A stretch of 64,000 nt of DNA from Shimia sp047124445 (lineage in GTDB: Bacteria > Pseudomonadota > Alphaproteobacteria > Rhodobacterales > Rhodobacteraceae): NCBI RefSeq assembly GCF_047124445.1, contig NZ_CP138921.1, forward strand, positions 3,472,001 to 3,536,000, in the 5' to 3' direction. The notes beneath the pieces were generated by a model that saw only the letters and a program-made list of their open reading frames with translations, had not been told where the DNA came from and did not search any database. Position numbers and translations under genes: made by a program. The first letter of the stretch is position 1. The number at the start of each line of letters is the position of its first letter. This document shows positions 50,828-59,812 of the stretch, piece after piece.

Positions 50828-51660
50828 GCACCAAAGCGCGAATGAACCGGATGTTCACCAACGGCGGCTGTCTGGATGTGGCCATCGATCATGGCGTCTG
50901 CAACGAGCCGTCTTTTATGGTGGGTCTCGAGGACATGCCATCGGTGATGGATACGTTGATCAAGGCCAAACCAGACGCGATCCAATGCGCCTATGGGCAA
51001 GCTGACTTGCTGCAGAGCCGCCCGGAAAAGGACAAACCGGCTCTGGTGATGCGCATTGATATGGGCAATCCGTATAATGATCAGCGGCACCGGGTAATGT
51101 GGTCTATGCTGCAAAACGCAGATGAGCCGATCATCGGCGCACTCGAGATGGATGCGGCTGCGGTTGTGGTGAACCTGTTTATGTTGCCAGATGAGCCGGA
51201 ACTGTTCCGCCAGTGTGTCGAGAACATCAGTCGGGTGCGGGCCTCTTGCGACAAATATGGCATGCCGTTGATGATTGAGCCGCTGGTGATGCTGCCCAAT
51301 GATGTGCGTGGCGGCTATCAGGTCGATGGAAACGCCGAGAAAATCGTGACTCTGGTGCGCTTGGCTTCAGAAATGGGCGCCGACATTATCAAGGCGGATC
51401 CGACAGAGAATCCAGAGGATTTCCATCGCGTGATCGAAGCGGCCCGCGTGCCTGTGCTGGTGCGTGGAGGCGGCAAGGAAGACCTCAAAACCGTTTTGAT
51501 GAAGTCCGCGGCCATTATGGCGCAGGGCGCAAAAGGGATGGTCTATGGACGTAATATCTACCAGCATGACAACCCAAAGGCCGTGGTCGCAGCGTTGATG
51601 AGCATGATCCACAACGGCGCGTCCGGCGAAGAAGCTTGGGATATCTATAACCGTGGCTGA
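50818..51660 (+). CDS. DhnA-type class I aldolase
   Basis: 280 residues, ATG 50818 overlapping the GlpD-like stop by ten bases. It has the DeoC/LsrF/FbaB pattern: GCLDVAIDHGVCNEP near the start, then PLMIEPLVM, LASEMGADIIKADPTENPEDFHRVIEAARVPVLVRGGGK (Schiff-base lysine in IIKAD) and AKGMVYGRNIYQHDNP. It would cleave a phosphorylated ketose, giving a C2 or C3 aldehyde and a phosphorylated partner such as DHAP. The true substrate depends on the unknown sugar. Confidence 0.87.
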   Translation: MRISTKARMNRMFTNGGCLDVAIDHGVCNEPSFMVGLEDMPSVMDTLIKAKPDAIQCAYGQADLLQSRPEKDKPALVMRIDMGNPYNDQRHRVMWSMLQNADEPIIGALEMDAAAVVVNLFMLPDEPELFRQCVENISRVRASCDKYGMPLMIEPLVMLPNDVRGGYQVDGNAEKIVTLVRLASEMGADIIKADPTENPEDFHRVIEAARVPVLVRGGGKEDLKTVLMKSAAIMAQGAKGMVYGRNIYQHDNPKAVVAALMSMIHNGASGEEAWDIYNRG

Positions 51661-53173
51661 TGGAGCACAAAAATACCTGTTGGGGTTGGATGCAGGCAAT
51701 ACCGTGATCAAAGCGGTGTTGTTTGATCTAGAGGGGCGGCAAGTTGCCATGCACGCTCTGGATGGTCAGACATCCACGCCCCAGCCGGGCCATGTCGAGC
51801 GTGATCTCAAAGAGCTTTGGAGCAATGCGGGCACTGCAATTACCGCCTGTATTGAAGCGGCGGGCATCGACCCAAATCAGATTTTAGCCATCGGGTGTGC
51901 AGGTCACGGCAATGGGCTCTATTTGCTTGATCGGGCTGGCGATCCGCTGTTGGGTATTCAATCGCTGGATACCCGCGCCGCGGGCGTGGCTAAGGAACTC
52001 GCTGATGCCAATGGGGACCGACTTCACGAGTTGTGTCTGCAGAAGCCTTGGCCATCTCAAACACCAGCTTTGCTGACGTGGGTGAAACGTTACCGTGCGG
52101 ACCTTTACGCGCAAATTGGCACTGTGCTTCTGTGCAAAGATTTCGTCACATATCGCCTGACAGGGGAGCGCGTGAGTGACATTTCCGACATGTCGGGGTG
52201 CGGGTTCACAAGAATGCCGGACGCGCAATATGACGATGAACTGCTTGATCTCTACGGATTGGCAGATGCCAAGCATATGTTGCCCCCACTGATCGATCCG
52301 GCTGACGTTGCAGGCTATGTGACGTCAGATGCAGCGGCTGCCACCGGATTGGCCGAAGGAACGCCAGTGATCGGGGGCTACTTTGACGTGGTATCCAGCG
52401 CGCTGGGCTCAGGCGCGGGACTGCCGGGCGATGCCTCCATCATCTGCGGCACTTGGAGCATCAACCAGGTGTTTTCTGACGCGCCTGTAGCCGATCCGAA
52501 CGTTTTCATGGTCAGCGCCTTTGGTAGCAACCACTATGTCAACATCGAAGCCAGCGCCACCTCCGCTGTGAACTTGGAGTGGTACGTGCGTGAGTTGGTC
52601 GAACGGGATGGCCACCATGACGACCCATTTGGCCACTGTAATCAAATGGTTGGGCAGGTCGATCCGCGCTTGGATGATCCGTTTTTTCACCCGTTTCTCT
52701 ACGGCTCAGGGCAGGGCGCGGACTACCGTGCCGGTTTCTATGGTTTGGCGGGATGGCACACCGAGGGCCATCTGGTGCGTGCTTTGTTTGAGGGCGTGAT
52801 GTTCGAACATCGGCGTCACATCGACGTCCTGAAAGCCTCAGGTGTAACCTTCAATCGCGCCATCTTGTCAGGCGGAGGGGCGCGCAGTCCCCACTGGCCC
52901 CAAATGTTTGCAGACTGCCTTGGCGTGCCCATCGTTGTGGCCGAAGCGCAGGAAACTGGTGCTTTGGGGGCCGCCATCGGCGCCGCTGTCGCGACCGGGA
53001 TGGTGGCAGATTATGCCGAGGGCATTCAGAAAATGACACGTCCACGTCAAACCTACACGCCCGAACCTCTCATGAAGGCGCACTATGATCGGCGCTATGA
53101 CTTGTTCACGGTGCTTACCGATACGTTGCAGCCTTTTTGGGACGAACTCGGAAAAGGGGAGGAAGAGATATGA
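51653..53173 (+). CDS. FGGY family carbohydrate kinase (LyxK/EryA-like)
   Basis: 506 residues, GTG start overlapping the aldolase stop by eight bases. FGGY signatures: YLLGLDAGNTVIKAVLFDLEG, GHVERDLKELW, GGYFDVVSSALGSGAGLPGD, FLYGSGQGADYRAGFYGLAGWH and FNRAILSGGGARSPHWPQMFADCLG. By memory the closest named enzyme in layout is L-xylulose kinase (LyxK), with erythritol kinase (EryA) also possible. It phosphorylates the sugar or polyol as the first committed step. Its end overlaps the next gene (ATGA). Confidence 0.9.
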   Translation: MADGAQKYLLGLDAGNTVIKAVLFDLEGRQVAMHALDGQTSTPQPGHVERDLKELWSNAGTAITACIEAAGIDPNQILAIGCAGHGNGLYLLDRAGDPLLGIQSLDTRAAGVAKELADANGDRLHELCLQKPWPSQTPALLTWVKRYRADLYAQIGTVLLCKDFVTYRLTGERVSDISDMSGCGFTRMPDAQYDDELLDLYGLADAKHMLPPLIDPADVAGYVTSDAAAATGLAEGTPVIGGYFDVVSSALGSGAGLPGDASIICGTWSINQVFSDAPVADPNVFMVSAFGSNHYVNIEASATSAVNLEWYVRELVERDGHHDDPFGHCNQMVGQVDPRLDDPFFHPFLYGSGQGADYRAGFYGLAGWHTEGHLVRALFEGVMFEHRRHIDVLKASGVTFNRAILSGGGARSPHWPQMFADCLGVPIVVAEAQETGALGAAIGAAVATGMVADYAEGIQKMTRPRQTYTPEPLMKAHYDRRYDLFTVLTDTLQPFWDELGKGEEEI

Positions 53174-54180
53174 AAGCCGTTGGTTTCCTGACGTCATTGC
53201 CAATTGAGCAGGAGGACAGCCTGCTGGATCTGGACCTGCCCACACCGGAGATTGGCGAGCATGATCTTCTGGTCTCTGTCGAGGCCATTTCGGTGAACCC
53301 GGCGGACGCCAAGCGACGCATTCGTACCGCTCCAGACACTGAACTCGATACGCCGATGATCCTCGGCTATGACGCTGTTGGTCGTGTCGAAGCCAAAGGT
53401 GCAGACGTGTCCGGTTTCGCAGTTGGGGATCGTGTTTGGTACGCAGGGGATGCAAATCGGGCAGGATCCTATGCTGAACTGCAAGCGGTCGATCACCGCA
53501 TTACCGCGTTGGCTCCGACGACTGTCCCCCCTGAGGCCGCTGCAGCGATGCCATTGGTGTCGCTCACAGCATGGGAAATGCTGTTTGACCGGTTGCAGGT
53601 TTCCACTGATGCGCAGCGCAAGTCCTTGTTGGTGATTGGCGGGGCAGGTGGCGTGGGCTCGATCACGCAACAATTGGCGCGTCGCTTGACGGGACTTGAG
53701 GTCATTGCCACGGCATCCCGAGAAGAAAGCGCGGACTGGTGCCGGAAAATGGGCGCGCATGAGGTCGTGAGCCACCGAGATCTCGTCGCGGCGACCCGCG
53801 CGTCGGGTCGAACCTATGTGGATTACATCACACAGTATGCGGACACGGCGCAGCATTGGGATGCCATGTGTGAGCTGATTGCGCCACAAGGGCGCATCGG
53901 CACCATTGTGGAAACCGAAGAGAAACTCGATATCTCGGCGCTGCAGGGCAAGTCCGCCGCATTGATGTGGGAACTGATGTTCACGCGCTCGATGTTTGGG
54001 ACCGCCGACATGGCGAAACAGGGTGCGATCCTTGCCCGCATGGCGCAGCTGGTGGATGACGGCATCGTCCAAACAACTGAAACTAAAGCACTGAACGGTT
54101 TGAGCGCGGCCACATTGAAGCAGGCCCACCGCCTGATTGAGAGCACCACGACCATCGGCAAGCTCGTCGTTGCTTACTGA
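53170..54180 (+). CDS. MDR zinc-binding-type alcohol dehydrogenase (quinone reductase-like)
   Basis: 336 residues from ATG 53170 with GGGGAGGAAGAGAT upstream. A GroES-like start (PTPEIGEHDLLVSVEAISVNPADAKRR), GYDAVGRVEAKGADVSGFAVGDRVW and the Rossmann SLLVIGGAGGVGSITQQLARRLTG place it in the zeta-crystallin/YjgB-like MDR group, which lacks the catalytic zinc and works as an NADPH quinone or enone reductase. Its role in sugar use is unclear. It is coupled to the kinase by an ATGA overlap. Confidence 0.9.
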   Translation: MKAVGFLTSLPIEQEDSLLDLDLPTPEIGEHDLLVSVEAISVNPADAKRRIRTAPDTELDTPMILGYDAVGRVEAKGADVSGFAVGDRVWYAGDANRAGSYAELQAVDHRITALAPTTVPPEAAAAMPLVSLTAWEMLFDRLQVSTDAQRKSLLVIGGAGGVGSITQQLARRLTGLEVIATASREESADWCRKMGAHEVVSHRDLVAATRASGRTYVDYITQYADTAQHWDAMCELIAPQGRIGTIVETEEKLDISALQGKSAALMWELMFTRSMFGTADMAKQGAILARMAQLVDDGIVQTTETKALNGLSAATLKQAHRLIESTTTIGKLVVAY

Positions 54181-54201
54181 CCCATATCGAAGGCCACATC
54201 C

Positions 54202-55815
54202 ATGACTTCACTGACCCGACTTGAGGGCTCTTACGATTATATCATTGTAGGTGCTGGAACCGCCGGTTGCGTGCTTGCCAACCGTCTGACGGAAAACCCG
54301 AACACCCGCGTGCTGCTGTTGGAAGCCGGTAAATCGGACAACTACCATTGGGTGCATATCCCGGTGGGGTATCTCTATTGCATTGGCAACCCACGCACTG
54401 ACTGGATGATGAAAACTGCCCATGAGCCGGGGCTGAACGGGCGCTCGCTGGTATATCCACGTGGCAAAGTGCTCGGCGGCTGCAGCTCGGTGAACGGCAT
54501 GATCTACATGCGCGGGCAGGCAGCGGATTACGACCATTGGCGTCAACTGGGCAATGCTGGATGGGCCTGGGACGATGTGCTGCCGTATTTTCGTAGATCG
54601 GAAGATCATCATGCAGGGATTTCCTCCATGCACGGTGCAGGAGGGGAGTGGAAAGTCAGCAAGCAGCGCCTTGGATGGGAAATTTTGGAAGCGGTGCAAG
54701 AAGGCGCGAAAGAGTTTGGGGTAGACCCCCGGGCAGATTTTAACGACGGCAACAACGAAGGCAGCGGCCTGTTTGAGGTCAACCAAAAGGGTGGCGTGCG
54801 TTGGAACACCTCCAAAGCTTTTCTGCGCCCGGCGATGAAACGCCCCAACCTGCGAGTGATGACGGAAGCCCACGCCGATCACCTTTTGCTCGAGGGCAGG
54901 CGGGTACGCGGGGTCGCCTTCACATATAAAGGCCGGAAGTTGTCCGCTGAAGCCAACAGCGAGGTGTTGTTGGCGTCTGGCGCAATTAATTCGCCAAGGC
55001 TATTGGAGCTTTCCGGCATTGGACGTAGCGACATTCTGCGGGACAACGGGATTGCGGTGCAGCATGAAAGTGCCGGGGTTGGCGAAAACCTGCAAGATCA
55101 CCTGCAAATCAGAACGGTGTATAAGGTCCAGAACGCCAAAACCTTGAACACCATGGCCAACTCGCTGACGGGTAAGGCTCGGATTGGTCTGCAGTATCTG
55201 CTGACGCGATCAGGACCCATGTCAATGGCGCCCAGCCAATTTGGCATGTTCACCAAATCCGATCCGTCGCTGGAAACGCCGGACCTTGAATACCATGTAC
55301 AACCGCTTTCCACAGATCGGCTGGGAGACCCCTTGCATCCTTATCCCGCGATCACAGTGTCGGTGTGCAATCTGCGGCCGGACAGTGTTGGAAGTTGTCA
55401 CATCACGTCCGATGACAGAGCCGCGCAACCGGACATCAAGTTGAATTACCTTTCCGCCGCGCGCGATAGGCAAGTCGCCCTGACCTCGGTCAAGCAAGCG
55501 CGAGAGATTATGACGGCCGCGGCCTTGGCGTCATATGCGCCGCAGGAAATGTTGCCAGGTAATGATGTGCAATCCGATGAAGAGCTGCTCAGGTCTATCG
55601 GTGACATTGCCACCACGATTTTCCATCCTGTTGGGACCTGCAAAATGGGCACAGACCCAATGGCGGTGGTCGACCCGGAATTGCGGGTTCAAGGGATGTC
55701 TGGATTGCGGGTTGTGGACGCATCGATCATGCCAAAAATTGTTTCTGGCAACACCGCCTCACCGGTTATCATGATCGCGGAAAAAGCGGCTGACCTCATT
55801 CGAAAGGCTGCGTGA
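54202..55815 (+). CDS. GMC family FAD oxidoreductase (choline dehydrogenase-like)
   Basis: 537 residues. FAD-binding GAGTAGCVLANRLTENPNTRVLLLEAG at the start, GMC signature 1 region PRGKVLGGCSSVNGMIYMRGQ, signature 2 LASGAINSPRLLELSGIG, and the C-terminal HPVGTCKMGTD with GNTASPVIMIAEKAADLI (catalytic His then Asn). These enzymes oxidise alcohols (choline, sugars, polyols). It lies 21 bases after the MDR gene and may oxidise the polyol or an alcohol released from it. No signal peptide is visible. Confidence 0.92.
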   Translation: MTSLTRLEGSYDYIIVGAGTAGCVLANRLTENPNTRVLLLEAGKSDNYHWVHIPVGYLYCIGNPRTDWMMKTAHEPGLNGRSLVYPRGKVLGGCSSVNGMIYMRGQAADYDHWRQLGNAGWAWDDVLPYFRRSEDHHAGISSMHGAGGEWKVSKQRLGWEILEAVQEGAKEFGVDPRADFNDGNNEGSGLFEVNQKGGVRWNTSKAFLRPAMKRPNLRVMTEAHADHLLLEGRRVRGVAFTYKGRKLSAEANSEVLLASGAINSPRLLELSGIGRSDILRDNGIAVQHESAGVGENLQDHLQIRTVYKVQNAKTLNTMANSLTGKARIGLQYLLTRSGPMSMAPSQFGMFTKSDPSLETPDLEYHVQPLSTDRLGDPLHPYPAITVSVCNLRPDSVGSCHITSDDRAAQPDIKLNYLSAARDRQVALTSVKQAREIMTAAALASYAPQEMLPGNDVQSDEELLRSIGDIATTIFHPVGTCKMGTDPMAVVDPELRVQGMSGLRVVDASIMPKIVSGNTASPVIMIAEKAADLIRKAA

Positions 55816-55816
55816 T

Positions 55817-56113
55817 ATGGGGCCTTTTTTCGTCATTGCCGAGGTCGCCGCACCGCTCACCAACGAGAGCCAAGTTGAGAAGGCACTTATTGGTCTCGCA
55901 GAGCAGACGCACGGTGAGACCGGCTGTATCGAATATCGGATGTGTCGGGAATTGTCGGAGGAGGTGCGATGGGTCATCTACGAAGTTTGGAAGACCGAGC
56001 AGGATTGGCGCAGTCATTTAAAGGTCGACCATCTTCTTGAATTCAAAGATCTACTCTGTGCCATTGGCGGCACTTTGACCGCCCGCAAGTTTGTCCCATT
56101 GGGTTGTACATAA
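55817..56113 (+). CDS. Antibiotic biosynthesis monooxygenase (ABM) domain protein
   Basis: 98 residues beginning MGPFFVIAEVAAPLTNESQV, with TGCIEYRMCRELSEEVRWVIYEVWKTEQDWRSHLK, the ABM/YgiN ferredoxin-like pattern. YgiN-type proteins act on quinols; small ABM proteins in catabolic operons often have no proven function. One base separates it from the GMC stop, so it is the last gene of the sugar operon. The next 400 bp has no gene. Confidence 0.85.
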   Translation: MGPFFVIAEVAAPLTNESQVEKALIGLAEQTHGETGCIEYRMCRELSEEVRWVIYEVWKTEQDWRSHLKVDHLLEFKDLLCAIGGTLTARKFVPLGCT

Positions 56114-56479
56114 ACATTGAACGTTGGGCCGCCAATTCGGCTCAAACGCTCATATAGCCTTTGCTCGATGGCGCCGGGTGAAGCGGCTAGCCATCTGGCA
56201 TTGGGAATGCGTGTCCAGAAGTTTGCTTTCGACTTGCATCGGACTATCATTTTGCTGTTTTCGAACGACCGCTATGGGCCGGAAGAGCAAGTCCTGCACC
56301 GTGTCCGTCATGGGCTCCCCGCCCGCGACGGCGTGGCCCGCAAGTCCGAATTGGGTACCGTGCGCCACCAGCTCGGACTGCAACGCCCCAGTATGCCAAT
56401 CCGGTCATTGATCTCAGAGATGCCGAGTACTTTCACAAAACTCGCACCGTGCGTGTTGATGTCGCCTCTCTGCTTCGCA

Positions 56480-57027
56480 CAGTACTTGCCCGCGGGCAAA
56501 GCCAAGTTTCGGGAGGATCGTGTGGCAGCAACGCAAAGCAATGAGGCTTGGGCAATGGACTTTGTGCACGATCAACCGGTCACGGACCGCAAAATCCGCG
56601 TTCGGACCATCGTGGACACCTTTTCGATTTTCGCCTGCAACCGATCCGAGGTTCAGCTACCGAGGAGAAGATGTTGTTCAGACACTTGAGCGCATATGCG
56701 GCAAGGTCGGCTACCCGAAGTCCATCGTGCCGATCAGGGATCGGAGTTTGTCTCCCGTGACTTGGATCTTTGGGCGTATCAGCGTGGCACCGAACTGAAC
56801 TTCTCAAGGCCAGAAAACCCAACGGACAATGCCTACATCAAGGCCTTCAACAGCCGTCTGCGTCAGGAATGCCTGAATGCCTCGTAGTTTATGTCGATGG
56901 CCGACGCTCGAAGGCGGATCACGAATGGAGGGCCGATTACAACGATATCAGACCGCATACTTCGCTCGGAAACTCGGCGCCGAACGAATTTTCGGCCCAA
57001 CTAAACGAAACCCGAAAGGTCGCATGA
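56480..57027 (+). pseudogene. IS3-family transposase OrfB remnant (multiple frameshifts)
   Basis: The rve core of IS3 OrfB can be read only in pieces: KFREDRVAATQSNEAWAMDFVHDQ to about 56625, then FSPATDPRFSYRGEDVVQTL in a second frame, then DQGSEFVSRDLDLWAYQRG in a third, and finally DYNDIRPHTSLGNSAP ending at 57027. At least three frameshifts and a lost N-terminus make it dead. The acidic DD and E positions are recognisable. It entered behind the sugar operon. Confidence 0.8.
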
Positions 57028-57059
57028 AGCCTGGACCGTAACCGGGGGGGGAACACCAC

Positions 57060-57497
57060 TTGCTGATTGATGCGACCGGTATCAAGGCCGAAGGTGAAGG
57101 GGAGTAGAACGCGGTCAAGTATGGCGGCCCAAAGAAGCGCCCTTGGGGCAAGCTTCACCTCGGTGTGGACGAAGAAACACTGGAGATCCGCGTGGTCGGT
57201 GTCACCACAAGCAATGTCGGTGACGCCCCATTGTTGCCTGACCTGCTAGAGCAAATCCCACCGGATCAAGACATCGCCACGGTCACCGCCGATGGGGCCT
57301 ATGAAACGCGCAGATGCCACAACGTAATCGCTGCTCGCGGGGCCCCTGCCATCATCCCTCCGCGCAAAAATGCTTAACTTTGGAAACCAACTACGTTGGG
57401 TGCCATCGCGCGGCACGAAGCTATGAGGGCGTGCAAGTATCGCGGACGAGCACTTTGGCGAAAATTGACTGGTTATCACCCAAGAAACTCAATTGAT
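57060..57497 (+). pseudogene. IS5-family transposase remnant
   Basis: The frame LLIDATGIKAEGEGE, then a TAG where the family has W, then KYGGPKKRPWGKLHLGVDEETLEIRVVGVTTSNVGDAPLLPDLL and VTADGAYETRRCHNVIAARGAPAIIPPRKN shows the IS5 DDE core. A further stop (TAA near 57375) and shifts follow, with the C-terminal WRKLTGYH-like end still visible in another frame. Lacks the N-terminal third. It lies directly behind the IS3 remnant. Confidence 0.8.
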
Positions 57498-57527
57498 TGA
57501 TGCGCTTCCCCCAAAAGGGGGAAGAGG

Positions 57528-58643
57528 TCAGCGATAGACCCTTTGGTTGCGCTGTCCCCAGTCGGTGTAGAGGTCAGCCATGATGGACCGAAACTGAGTT
57601 TCCGTCGCGTCCTGCGGGAAGGGTGTGAGCTCCCCTTCTGCGAATACCCCGACGGTATCGCCCACTGAGATGCCTTCGATGCCGGTTACATCGGCAACGA
57701 TCGCATTCATTGAAACTTTGCCCAGAACAGGTGCGAGTGAGTTTTTGATCGCAACAACACTGCTATTATGGGCGGTGCGCCTGAATCCGTTTTCATAGCC
57801 GATCGAGATACAAGCCAGTCGGCATTCCTTTTCTAGGCGGAATGCTCGATCGTACCCGACGCTCCCTCCCTGTGGATAATCTTGCAGACTGATGATGCGG
57901 GCCTCAAGGTCCATTGTTGATCGAAACCCCAGGTCGGGCCTCAAGATCCCGTAGAGGATCGCACCACAGCGATACATGTCGGTTGCGACATCCTCGTCCG
58001 CAATCAGCGTCAGTGAGCTGCCCGCATGGACCAGTGTATCGGTTCGTTTTAGATCACTGTTTTTCAACACCCATGAAACTTGTTGCTGAAACAGATCCGC
58101 GCTTTGCCTGAGTTGTGTTGGTTCGTTGGATGGGAAATGCGAACAAACCCCACAGATGTCCTTTCCCAAGGTCTCTAGGATTTTGCGGCATGTGGTTTGC
58201 CCGCGTGCCGTCGAAATCTCCAATGCATCACGCGACATTCCCGCAACATTTAAGGCCAGGTGCACGCCACCAAGGTATTGGCCTGCCTCCATCAGAGCAC
58301 GCAGTTGGAGCGCCGTCGGAACCGAGGCAACCTGCTCCTCGACATGAAGCTCCAGTGCGCCAGTGATTTCCTGCGGTGTAGCCGAACGCAGACGAATCAG
58401 CGTCCCTAGGAACCCCGCGTCGCGAACAGCAAGCGCCTCGGCATTTGAGGTAATACCAACCATATCCACCCCCTGTTCCTGAATCAGAGGGACAACCTGC
58501 GCAATACCGTGCCCATACGCATCCGCCTTTAGCACGGCGCAAAACCGGCGGTCTTCAGGAATAAGTCCCAGCGCAATTTCCAGATTTTGCGATATCCGGT
58601 CGCGGTGAATAGTACACCAAGACGTTGTGCTCCCCTCAGGCAT
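57528..58643 (-). CDS. Alanine racemase family protein
   Basis: 371 residues if started at ATG 58643, one base past the upstream stop; ATG 58658 or 58673 would overlap that gene. AVLKADAYGHG (PLP lysine K39) and GSVGYDRAFRLE (catalytic Tyr) show a complete fold-type III racemase; VSMNAIVADVTG is also typical. It interconverts L- and D-amino acids, usually alanine, but broad-spectrum versions exist. As the last gene of a catabolic operon with two M20 hydrolases and a CoA-transferase it more likely serves catabolism of a D-amino acid than cell-wall synthesis. Confidence 0.88.
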   Translation of the reverse strand: MPEGSTTSWCTIHRDRISQNLEIALGLIPEDRRFCAVLKADAYGHGIAQVVPLIQEQGVDMVGITSNAEALAVRDAGFLGTLIRLRSATPQEITGALELHVEEQVASVPTALQLRALMEAGQYLGGVHLALNVAGMSRDALEISTARGQTTCRKILETLGKDICGVCSHFPSNEPTQLRQSADLFQQQVSWVLKNSDLKRTDTLVHAGSSLTLIADEDVATDMYRCGAILYGILRPDLGFRSTMDLEARIISLQDYPQGGSVGYDRAFRLEKECRLACISIGYENGFRRTAHNSSVVAIKNSLAPVLGKVSMNAIVADVTGIEGISVGDTVGVFAEGELTPFPQDATETQFRSIMADLYTDWGQRNQRVYR

Positions 58644-58644
58644 T

Positions 58645-59802
58645 TTAATGCGGATCATGACCCAGCAGGTCATGTAGAATCTGGCAAAACAAATCCACTA
58701 CGACAGGGACGATCGCGTCGGGGAAATCGTAGTCCGGGTTGTGCAGCTGCGGCGTGGTCTCACCGGAGCCGATATACAACATGGCAGCCTTGGCCCCGTC
58801 ATCGCCAAAGCAGCCAAAGTCCTCGGACCAGCGCATGGGCGTGGGCATCTCGTGGATTGTGTGCCCCAGTGTCTGAGCGGCCTTGCGGGCGACATCGGTG
58901 GCCTCGGTATCATTCACCACGGCGCGGAACACATCATGCCAGTGGATGTCGACCTTCAACGGCCCCGCCGCATCTGCCACAATCTCCGTTGCGGATTGTA
59001 TCATCTGATCCATGCGGGCGTTGGTCATGGAGCGCAGGGTCACGCGCAACTCACCGTCCGCTGGCGCGATGCCAAAGGTGGGTTCACCCAGATTGGCATG
59101 GGTGAGCGTGGCCAGCGCAAAGTGCTCCTGGGCGATGTCGCCCTGGCTCAGACTGGGCAGCGCAATCATCAGCTTGGCCATGGCCTCTCCAGGAGACACA
59201 CCGTCTTCGGGTGCGGCCGCGTGGGAGCTTTTGCCCTCCAGCAAAATCTGCATCCCTTGCGAGGCACAGTTGCCCGGTCCGCTGCGCAGGCCAATCTCGC
59301 CCAACGGACGGCCGGGGACGTTGTGATAGGCGAAAGCGTAGTCCGGACGGATCTCGGGCCAGCGCGGGTCCGCCACCACCGCTTTGGCCCCTGCACCGGT
59401 TTCTTCGGCTGGTTGGAACAAGAGGATCACGCGACCGGTTGCGGGACGCGCCGCAAGTGTCATGCCCACGCCAAGCATGGACACCATATGGCCGTCATGG
59501 CCACAGAGGTGGCCTTTGCCGTCCACTTCGGAGCGGTACGGCACCGTGGAAATTTCGCGAATGGGCAGGCCATCCAATTCACAGCGCAACAGGACGGTTG
59601 GCCCTTCCGCTGCGCCGGTAAACTCCGCCGCAACACCATAACCACCAAGGCCGCGCCAGATGCGATCCGCGCCCAACGCCTCCAGCTCTGTCGCGATACG
59701 CGCGGCTGTCGCCGCCTCTTCCCCGGAAACTTCGGGGCAGCGGTGCAGCTCATGGCGCAGGGCGGTGAGGGTGCTGATCTGGTCTGACGACAGAATGGGC
59801 AT
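58645..59802 (-). CDS. M20 family amidohydrolase (AbgB/HipO-like)
   Basis: 385 residues. The start LSSDQISTLTALRHELHRCPEVSGEEAATAARIATELEALG, the metal-binding GHLCGHDGHMVSMLGVG and PAEETGAGAKAVVADPRW are the hippurate hydrolase/amidohydrolase group of M20, with a dimerisation domain in the middle. These cut N-acyl amino acids to the free amino acid and a carboxylic acid. Only one base separates it from the racemase start. Together with the ArgE-like gene the operon has two M20 enzymes. Confidence 0.92.
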   Translation of the reverse strand: MPILSSDQISTLTALRHELHRCPEVSGEEAATAARIATELEALGADRIWRGLGGYGVAAEFTGAAEGPTVLLRCELDGLPIREISTVPYRSEVDGKGHLCGHDGHMVSMLGVGMTLAARPATGRVILLFQPAEETGAGAKAVVADPRWPEIRPDYAFAYHNVPGRPLGEIGLRSGPGNCASQGMQILLEGKSSHAAAPEDGVSPGEAMAKLMIALPSLSQGDIAQEHFALATLTHANLGEPTFGIAPADGELRVTLRSMTNARMDQMIQSATEIVADAAGPLKVDIHWHDVFRAVVNDTEATDVARKAAQTLGHTIHEMPTPMRWSEDFGCFGDDGAKAAMLYIGSGETTPQLHNPDYDFPDAIVPVVVDLFCQILHDLLGHDPH

Positions 59803-59812
59803 GGCTGGGTCC

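Noticed and set aside
56117..56689. 190-codon forward frame behind the ABM gene
   Set aside because: Only the last third resembles anything (IS3 rve core); the rest is frame-open noise before a decayed transposase.
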